Under the pieces are notes generated by a model, which saw nothing but the letters and a program-made list of their open reading frames with translations, was not told where the DNA came from and did not search any database. From NCBI GenBank assembly GCA_036346355.1, contig CM070580.1, positions 25,649,374 to 25,713,373 of the forward strand: DNA of 64,000 nt, in the 5' to 3' direction. A program made the position numbers and the translations under genes. This DNA is from Rhipidocladum racemiflorum (taxonomy: Eukaryota; Streptophyta; Magnoliopsida; Poales; Poaceae). Of the stretch, positions 56,423-64,000 are shown piece after piece; the first letter of the stretch is position 1; the number at the start of each line of letters is the position of its first letter.

Positions 56423-58420
56423 ATGCCAAACTCGGGAGACACTCGGGACCTTTGTGTTTTTGACCACGTTGAAGATGACGACGTGTACTACGCCGCCGAC
56501 AACGTGGCCAGGGTGACCGATCCTATCGGTCACACTGAGTCTGGGAGCCTTTCCCCGGACACGGGAATGCGAGGGCAGATCCTCCATTCCCCAGACATTA
56601 CCCTCGGAGACCCCGAGGATGACTGCGACGAGCTCTACGATGGCCTGGACATACCAGACGACCTAGAGCTCGACCGAGAGACTGCGTCCCAAGGGGATAC
56701 AATGATGTCCTCATCGCTTTCATCCCGCTCTCGTCGAGTCAACGTGGCCGGGAGCCGTGCGGAGCCCGGAGAGGATCCTCGGACGCCAAGCACGACCACT
56801 ACGAGGCAGCCAGACTCCACCTGGAGGCGTCTTTGGGAAAGACCCTCGCAAGCATTCGCCGCCAGGCAAAGGGGAGGTGCGCTTCCACGGAAAGGAACTC
56901 TCGCGGGTACCGAACTCCCGATCGCACTCCGGAGCACCGTCAAAGCTCACCGCCGCTTGATTCACCGGAAGCGAGAACGGTTCTGAGGCCTTGGCGGCGG
57001 TCGTCTGTGTTTCTTGTGATTTCCCGAGCAAGTAGACTTAGAGGCCGTGGGCGTGGTCGTAGTCAAGATTTGGAAAGGCTTGCCGCCAAGCTAAAGTCTC
57101 GGATCCCCTCGTGGTCGGGATGCCCGAGTGTTTCCGGGACCATCGCGAACACTCCCCGTCGCTCGCCGCAGGTGAATCTCGGAGCCATGCTCGGAGATCG
57201 CCCTGCATCGCTTAATCCGATCCGAAAGGCCGGAGCGATCCGCAGAGCAACCTCAGGCGATATCGCCTGTCGCCCGGACATTTAACGCTCAACGCTTCCA
57301 CGACTAAGCGGTCATCGGCACGACGATCACGTCACAGGAGGTTTTCTCCCGACTCGGCCAGCGCTGGGCGTTGGGTGGAAAACCAGCGCGGAGGCCGCTG
57401 TGACCGAGGGTTTCACCGCGAAACCCGAAGTTTCGGTTCTTGGCCTTCACGAGCTCCCTCCGGACGCCGCATGGCCGAACAGATTCAAGCCCGCCACGCC
57501 GAGAGATTCTACGGGACCCAGAACCTGGAGGAAGTCCTCTCAAGGTACACTACCGCCATCCTCGCCACGGAGGCGATGAGGGGTGATGGCAAATTACCGC
57601 CGACGGTTACGGGCGGAGCCGCCAGACGTGGCTTTTCAATCGAAGGAAGGATCCATACGGTCCTGGGGCGGCTCAGCGCGCTCAAAGCAAATTTCCGGAG
57701 CCGCTACATCCGCCGAAAGGAGCGCGACCTGGAGCGCTTGATATGCACGGACAGGAAACCTGCGACGATTCGTCGAGAGGTTCATCCAGTCCGAACTCGA
57801 TCCCGAACATATCGGACGAGGTCGCCGTCCGAGCTTTCAAGTTCGGGTACGAGACGTCGCGCTTCACACAGACCTGGAGATCCACCCGGATCTAATCTGG
57901 CGAACGAGCTCTTCCGAATGGCCGATCGATACGCCAACGCAGATGAAGCCGCCCAATGGAAGAAAATGCCGATGAAGGGAAGTCGCCGCCTCGGCTGGTC
58001 TAGAGACCTCGGCTAGCAAAAGGGCTCGACTCAGTAGATAAGAAGATCAAGAAGAAGAAGAAAGCAACCCTCGCCACCATGGTAGCCGCGGTGGAACAAC
58101 AACAACCCCGAGCAACCCAGCCGCAGCGCCGGGGGCTTAATGCTCGGGGAAGAGGACAACCACCCAGGCCTCGAGGACGAGGCGACCAAGCGGACCGACG
58201 AGGCGACCAAGCGGACCGATGGGGCGACCTCTCATCGCCCACTTCACCAGCGCACGGCACGACCTACGAAATTGCCGAGCGTGGACCTACCGCTTGGAAG
58301 CGATTTACGGCGGCGGGGTCCCATGCCGACGCTTCGAGCAGGTGAAAATGACAAAGGAAAACAGGCCGCCGAGGAAAGTGAGGATGACATGGAATACCAA
58401 GAACCAAGGAATCACATAGC
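56423..58420 (+). pseudogene. Gypsy gag region, multiply frameshifted
   Basis: The first ATG after the primer site opens MPNSGDTRDLCVFDHVEDDD (187 codons to 56986). Acidic then Arg/Ser-rich sequence follows in shifting frames (57375-58016 is the longest). The end (58320-58420) carries acidic EDDMEYQE before protease. No intact capsid motif or zinc knuckle could be read with confidence. Confidence 0.6.
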
Positions 58421-58930
58421 AGTCATCTTCGGGGCTCCTCGCCTACAAGTCCCGACGGACTTAAAGGAGGCCGCAAGGGAAGTGCACCATGTTACCCAGG
58501 GTAAGCCTCCACAGGCAAAGAAATTAAATGGTCGGAGGTATCCTCACCTTCTCCAAGGACGATTGTCCCCTTGGGATGACCAAACCCAGAGGCTTCCGAT
58601 GGTCGTGAACCCCACCATCGGCAATACTGCCGTAGTCGGTCGGGTCCTCATAGACTCCGGAGCTCTTTGGACCTTATTTCAGCCAAGGTTTTGGACGAGA
58701 TGCGATTCCTCGTTCCAAAATCAAGAGTGTGGCCGTGCCCTTCTTCGATAGTCCCGGCACCTCGATCAAACCTCTCGGGCAGGTCGTCACGCCTGTAAGT
58801 TTCGGCGGCCCAAGTAACTTCGGAGCGGAGCTAATCACCTTCGAGGTGGTAGACTTGAGTCGGCCTACAACGCCATCCTCGGCAGGCGGCCTTGGCCAAG
58901 TTCATGGCCGCCTCGCATCACGCGTGACGA
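58420..58930 (+). pseudogene. Gypsy aspartic protease remnant
   Basis: 58140-58751 contains HIAVIFGAPRLQVPTDLKEA and VVGRVLIDSGALWTLF, where D-S-G is the catalytic aspartate turn. After a frame change SRPTTPSSAGG replaces the expected YNAILGR-type ending (a TACAACGCCATCCTCGGC string is present in another frame at 58865-58882). Confidence 0.7.
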
Positions 58931-59240
58931 TTGCCTGAAGATTCCCGGGCCGAACGGAGTCATAACCGTCAAAGGGAACCACAAGTCCGCACTCAATTGC
59001 GACGAAAGAGCGCTGGATATGGTCGGTCAGTTGCCCACTCGCGGCCCTGACCAAGAGCCGAAGCATTCCCGGCCTAAACTTGCCCTCCAACCTGGAGGAG
59101 AGACCAAGGCTGTTCCGCTCAACGAGTCGGAACCGGCCAAGGTCGTTCATTTGGGATCTTCCTTAGATCCCAAATAGGAACTCGAGCTCGTCACTTTCCT
59201 CCGAGCAAGGCCGGATGCGTTCGCCTGGGAACCATCCGAC

Positions 59241-60560
59241 ATGCCCGGGGTCCCAAGGGAGGTGGTCGAGCACAAAGAAGCGGTTCACTCCGACAAAAAA
59301 CCAGTGAGACAGAAACTTAGACGCTTTTCCCCGGAAAAACAGGCGATCATCCGGGAGGAACTTGATAAACTCCTAAAAGCTGGCTTCATCAGAGAGATCG
59401 AGCACTCCGAGTGGCTAGCCAATCCAGTTCTGGTCAGGAAGAAAGGAGGCAAGTGGCGCATGTGCGTCGACCACACGGGTTTGAACGCAGCGTGCCCAAA
59501 AGACAACTATCCGTTGCCTCGCATAGACCAATTGGTGGACGCAACGGCAGGGTCACGCACCATGAGCTTCCTAGACGCCTATTCAGGCTATCATCGAATC
59601 GACTGTCGCGAAGACGAGGGAAAGACTTCCTTCATCACCCGCTCGGTACCTTCTCGCTATACGACCATGTCTTTCGGTCCTGAGAAACGCGGGAGCAACC
59701 TTTCAACGCCTCATGCGTAAGACTTTCACGCACCAAATAGGTCGAAATTTGGAGGTGTATGTCGGCGACATAGTGGTCAAAAGCAAGAGTACTTCGGTCA
59801 CGTTCTTTGACTTGGAAGAAACTTTCAGAACCTCAATAAGCATCGAATAAAGCTAAATCCGTAAAAATGCGTATTCGGCGTGAAGGCCGGCAAGGTGCTC
59901 GGCTACATGGTCGGGCCACATGGCGTTAGGGCTAACCCGAGAAGATCGAAGCCATTGAGAACATGAGGTCGCCCACATGCGTAAAAGAAGTACAAGCTCG
60001 ACCTAAGAATGGCCGCCTTAAGCGGTTCGTCTCCTTTGGGGAAGCGAGGACTACCTTTCTTTAAAGCCCTCCGCAAACATGATGGCTTCACGTGGACGGA
60101 GGAAGCCGATCGCAGCGTTCAAAGAGCTAAAGCAGTACCTCTCCAAACCGCCCGCCCTCGTCACACCCACGGCAGGGAAGAATTGCTATTATATCTGGCG
60201 GCAACCCGCAAGCGGTAAGCTCGGTGTTGGCGATGAGAGAGATGGTACCCATGACCTATCTATTACGTCGTGAAGTACTTCATGGACCAAAGGGGCGTTA
60301 CCCGAGGTCCGTAAGCTCTTGTACTCATTCTTGATGGCCTCCGGAAGTTGCGTCACTACTTTCAAGCACACAAGATCGTGGTGCCGACCGGCTTCCCACT
60401 CAGGAAATCCTGAAAAATCGGGACGCCGGTGGTCGCATAGCCAAGTGGGCAATGGAGCTCGCCGAGTTCGAGCCGGTGTTCTCACCGCACGGCGATAAAA
60501 TCACAAGTCTTGGCTGATTTCGTGGCAGAATGGTCGGCTCGGCACCACCCGGCCAGCGGG
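59241..60560 (+). pseudogene. Gypsy reverse transcriptase remnant with altered YVDD box
   Basis: 59241-59720 is a clean RT start: KLRRFSPEKQAIIREELDKL, HSEWLANPVLVRKKGGKWR, MCVDHTGLN and SFLDAYSGYHRI. A frameshift follows SVPSRYTTMSFG. The box read in the new frame is VYVGDIVVKS (59755-59784), where the family has YVDD; loss of one catalytic Asp would inactivate the enzyme. Later fragments (60079-60200) are GLPFFKALRK- and AFKELKQYL-like RT connection motifs. Confidence 0.8.
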
Positions 60561-60564
60561 ACCG

Positions 60565-61070
60565 ATGATTCGAGGAAACTCCTGGACCTTGTATTTTGAC
60601 GGATCCCGAGCATACGAGCGCCGGGGTCGGGCGTCATCTTGGTCTCCCGGATGGAGAACAGCTACAAGACGCCATCCAACTACATTTCACGCAACTAACA
60701 ACGCCGGGCGAGTACGAAGGCCTTTTGGCCGACTTCGGCATGTAAATCGCTAGGAGTCCAACGGCTCACCGTGAAGGGCGATTCACGGTTGGTCGTGAAC
60801 CAGGTCAACAAGGAGTATCGGTGTTCGATATCTCAATGGCGCTGCACCTGCCGAAGTAAGGAAGATGGAGAAATACTTCAAGAATTTCAAGTAATCTACA
60901 TCCCTAGGAAGGATAATTCCTGGCCGACCAAATGTCTAAGGTCGGTTCCTCTCAAACCACCGCTCCGGCGGGTGCTTGTCGAGCACCTACATAAGCCCTC
61001 CATTCCTCTCGAAGAGGAGGCACCAGAGACCGCGGTAGGGTCTCATTCCTCGAGCAAAGTGCAAATTGGA
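60565..61070 (+). pseudogene. Gypsy RNase H remnant
   Basis: SWTLYFDGSR (60583-60612) is the RNase H start with its first Asp. GDSRLVVNQVNKEY (60777-60818) is the later conserved helix. Frameshifts lie between. Confidence 0.75.
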
Positions 61071-61139
61071 TGACGCCATTCATCCAATACCTTGCGCATG
61101 GGACATTGCCCGAGGAAGAAGCCGAGCGTTCCGGCTAAC

Positions 61140-62285
61140 AAGGCGATCTTCTCAAGACAGATCGATCGAAGGCGACCTATACCGAAAGGCGCATTAGGAA
61201 TCCTTTCCAGATCGCCTCCCAGGAGGAAGGCGATACCTTCTTCGTGATATCCACGAAGGGATGTGCGGAGCTCATTCGCCTTCGTAACGCTTGTGAGCAA
61301 GGCCTTCCGATTGGGTTACTCGCCTCTGACCTTGACGGGACGACGGTCAATCGTAACGACCTGCCGAGCATGCCGATTCCATGCTCGCAAATCCCGTCAA
61401 CCAACAGACGCCCTACAAACCATACCGCTTTCGTGGCGTTCGACCTGGGTCTCGACGTCCTTAGACCCTTTCCCCGAGGTCGAAGGCTGCAAGTATTTGC
61501 TCGTGGCCATCGACACTTTCACTAAGTGGATAGAGGCCGAGCCTGCCTCGACCATCTCGGCCCAGCGCCAAGAGATTCCTCCGCAAAGAATGTGGTAACT
61601 CGGTTCGGGATACCCAACCGCCTTATCACAGACAACGGGACCCGATTCACTAGTGAACTGTTCCAAAGTTATCATGCGAGGAGGTCGGGACCAAGGTCTG
61701 CTTTCGCTTCGTGGCACATCCACAGAGTAACGGAGCAAATGAGCGAGCAAATGGTCGGCTAGTCCAGTATAAAAGAGGGTCTTTAAGACCCTCAACCAAA
61801 GACAAGCAAAGAAGTGGATGGAGGAGCTTCCCGCCGTTCTTTGGTCTGTCTCGCACCACGACAAGTCGAGCCACAGGCGAGACGCCTTCCAACTTCGTCA
61901 CGGTGCGGAAGCCATTCTGCCTGCCGAGATCGTGCTGGGTTCCCCGAGGGTGCAACTGATCGATTCCATCGATCAAGAGGTTGAGCGCCTCGTCGACCTG
62001 GACCTCGTCGAAGCGACACGCGAACGGGCGTTGCTCGGCCTGCGACTTACCTCTGTGCTCTTCGTAGGCATGCAACCAAGACAACCGACCTAGGGCCCTA
62101 CAAGTTGGCGACATGGTCTTACGAAGAGTTCAAGACCTGTCGAAGGCCAACAAGCTGACCCCAAGATGGGAGGGACCCTACACGGTCATGTCTACAAAGA
62201 CGCCCGGGCTGTTCGCCTCGCGATGCCGATGGTCGGGAGCTCACCAAAGACTGAACATCGATCAATCACGTAAATTCTACGCTTA
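61140..62285 (+). pseudogene. Gypsy integrase remnant
   Basis: Pieces in several frames: CKYLLVAIDTFTKWIEAEP (about 61485-61545), FGIPNRLITDNGTRFTSELF (about 61600-61660) and HPQSNGANERANG (61714-61752) give the D,D,E core. A C-terminal GDMVLRRVQ segment (62108-62134) and a KFYA end follow. Single-base indels break the frame. Confidence 0.78.
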
Positions 62286-63738
62286 GACGAGTACTCCTAT
62301 CTCGCGCCTTATGCGTTCTTTCAAATAAATCATTTTCCTCTTTCTCGTGTTTCCACCTCGCTTTGTCGAACGAGCATCGCCGTCTACCAAAGACCGCATT
62401 TAACTTATCCGACAAGTATGAGCGCACCATTTCCCTTGGCCCCGTACGATGCTCGCCAAACGCTCACTTTCCACAAGAGCTCTTCATCAGATGCGTGGTC
62501 AGCGCGAGCATCCACTCTAAGCCCGCTCGGTGACCATGCGGGTATGGTGGCTCTACGTAGTGTCGGTTTAAAGCTCGTCTGCCCTGTGCTCACACTTCTC
62601 TCAACACAACCGATCTATCTAAGTCATTCAAAAAATCGTCACGACCAAAGCGACCCTTAAATTTTCCCATGAACAAACTCGTGCTCGCAACAGTAAGGGC
62701 ACGACCTTTGTCCATGGCAGGGGCTCCGTATGATAGGAACGTTCCGTCCCTTCTTACCAAGGATCCTTTGCTCGTATCCATGATATATGCTCTATGCAGG
62801 AACTTGTTTCCTTTTTTCTGCAGAACCGTGATCATATGGGCATATGTTGAAGGCAAACTCAAGAAAAACAGGCAAGGACCAAACACTGCGAGTTTGCTCA
62901 TTTAACCCGGCGTTGTTTTTTTACAGGTGGTGTACACGAGCTAAAAATAAAAGAGGAGCTAAGTCCTACGCTCGCCTGGAGGGCAGCGAGCCTGCCCCAA
63001 GGGAGTCGACCTCCGCCTCTAGGTCCAGACCTTCCGCCGGCGCGCGACCTTCTGGTCGCGCTTTCCCGAGGCGCCGCGCCTCCTTGAGCTGGCTTCCTCG
63101 CGCTCCCGAGCTCACAAGGTCCCGCTGAAGCTTCACTCCTCGTCAAGCTCGGCGCACTTCGCTCTCAAGTGCTCTTCGCCTCGCCTGAAGAGCTGATCCC
63201 GAGTCTTGGCGATGAGGCTCCTCGCCGATTCCACCGCTTCAGTCGGCCTCGCGCACCTCGGAGACCCGACGCTCAAGATCGGCGATCTTGGCGTCTTGCT
63301 CATGATGGTACGACCCGATTACTCTTCTGCGGAGACCGAGGTAGCGTCGATATCCTCCATAGCCTTCAAGCGGCAAACTTGAGCGTAAAGAGAAAAGAGA
63401 AGGGAAAAGTCGAGCACTCCCGTAAGATCGATCACAGGAAAAAGAAGAAACATGAAACTTACCAGAAGAGCCCTACCGACCGGCTTGTCCTGAAGCGGGC
63501 GGCGGTCGCGCCACCGAAAGAAGGATTGACCAAGTCATCCTGACCGGGCGCTGTCGGTCTTGCTCTCCTCGAGCACCGGTGCTCTCAGGAGAGCAACGGC
63601 GTCACCACCTTCGACCAACCCGGTCGCCCGAGGTGATCCTCTTCCACGACAAGCGGCTCGTGGGTCGCTTTCCTGGTCGGGCACCGCGCTCGGGGTCAGA
63701 CGCCAACCACGAAGCGCCGCCACTCCTTGCTCATGGCC
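62286..63738. other. Post-pol spacer of the Tat-lineage element
   Basis: No conserved protein on the plus strand. Minus-strand open stretches (62898-63146 and others) are GC-rich and unassigned. A TTTTTTTACAG/GTGGTG intron-like junction occurs at 62915-62927. Tat elements often carry long spacers with extra or antisense ORFs. Confidence 0.5.
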
Positions 63739-63988
63739 GAGGCAGTTGGTCGTTAACGACCACCTCCGCCTCTTGTCCCTCTGCAGCCGGAGGCGACCAA
63801 TGCTCTGCGACCGGAGGCAGTTGGTCGTTAACGACCACCTCCGCCTCTTGTCCCTCTGCAGCCGGAGGCGACCAATGCTCTGCGACCGGAGGCATTGGAT
63901 CGAGGGCGATCACCTCCGCCTCTTGTCCCTCCGTAGTCGGAGGCGACCGATGCTCCGCGGCCGGAGGCGTTTGATCAAGGACGATCAC
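63731..63988 (-). CDS. Antisense repeat-containing ORF in the Gypsy 3' spacer, partial
   Basis: The minus strand gives 85 residues made of a 25-residue unit, VVVNDQLPPVAEHWSPPAA then EGQEAE, three times with growing divergence towards the window edge; the frame stops at 63731. The upstream part may continue beyond 64000. Low-complexity, Pro/Glu-rich, no known domain. It might be an antisense ORF as reported in some Tat elements, or an accident of the in-frame 75 bp repeat. Confidence 0.35.
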   Translation of the reverse strand: MIVLDQTPPAAEHRSPPTTEGQEAEVIALDPMPPVAEHWSPPAAEGQEAEVVVNDQLPPVAEHWSPPAAEGQEAEVVVNDQLPRP

Positions 63989-64000
63989 CTCCGCCCCTTG
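63739..64000. repeat. 75 bp tandem repeat, about 3.5 units to the window edge
   Basis: Units 63739-63813, 63814-63888 (identical), 63889-63963 (diverged) and 63964-64000 (partial). Each has GAGGC...GACCACCTCCGCCTCTTG...GGAGGCGACC. Confidence 0.92.

Larger units (their letters stand above)
55732..64000 (+). mobile_element. Tat-lineage Gypsy retrotransposon, decayed, 3' end off-window
   Basis: 5' LTR, primer site, gag, protease, RT, RNase H, integrase in Ty3/gypsy order, then at least 1.7 kb of 3' spacer. RT sequence (SEWLANPVLVRKKGGKWRMC, ACPKDNYPLPRIDQLVD) fits the Tat lineage. Every domain is split by frameshifts or stops. It is inserted in a long-LTR copy; CAAAT (55727-55731) would be the left target duplication. 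Confidence 0.88.

Overview
The window looks like a repeat-rich stretch of a grass nuclear genome, most likely rice (Oryza). The evidence is spliced plant genes, Ty1/copia and Ty3/gypsy LTR retrotransposons with tRNA-Met or Tat-type primer sites, a CACTA element, TTA/TAA-flanked Tourist-like MITEs, a MITE lying inside a (TA)n tract, and Helitrons ending in CTAG. There is no bacterial or organellar gene content. The species is inferred from family style; no search was run.

Layout. 1-8174 is a three-level nest: a Tat-type Gypsy element (LTR 247-1141, target duplication GTAAG) interrupts the reverse transcriptase of a minus-strand Copia element (LTR 5727-7174), which itself sits inside the LTR of a second Copia family (7175-8174). 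9927-15423 is a CACTA-like element whose hairpin-rich ends enclose a Copia pol with no LTRs, flanked by 5S rRNA-derived sequence. 15523-18343 holds a Stowaway-like MITE split by a solo LTR, a Tourist MITE, a Micron-like element between two (TA)n tracts, and two small Helitrons.

18499-20193 is the best intact single-exon gene, a pectin methylesterase with a PMEI pro-domain (minus). 20860-28680 is intergenic: a 330 bp direct duplication, two hAT-type MITEs with perfect 8 bp target duplications, a Stowaway-like MITE, and a probable 3 kb Helitron whose 3' hairpin is at 25124-25141. 29862-31103 is a five-exon J-domain co-chaperone gene (minus) with a MITE in its last intron. 32033-32620 is a complete miniature LTR element (TRIM) with target duplication AAAGT. 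33892-35073 is an F-box gene (minus). Its 3' flank is repeated at 32841 and 38241, and a broken F-box remnant lies at 39430-39780. A DUF868 pseudogene lies at 35996-36560.

41694-45346 is a 3.65 kb solo LTR flanked by GAGGG. 45359-54030 is a deletion-derivative Copia element (minus) whose 5' LTR was invaded by a 3.3 kb Helitron (50245-53569) carrying fragments of two host genes. 54396-55731 is part of a second copy of the 3.65 kb LTR, cut by a Tat-lineage Gypsy element (LTR 55732-56364) that fills the rest of the window with decayed gag, protease, RT, RNase H and integrase, then a 3' spacer with a 75 bp tandem repeat read as a 25-residue repeat on the opposite strand.

Only three loci look like functional host genes (pectin methylesterase, J protein, F-box protein). 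They show no functional link to one another. Most remaining DNA can be explained as nested transposable elements and local duplications.
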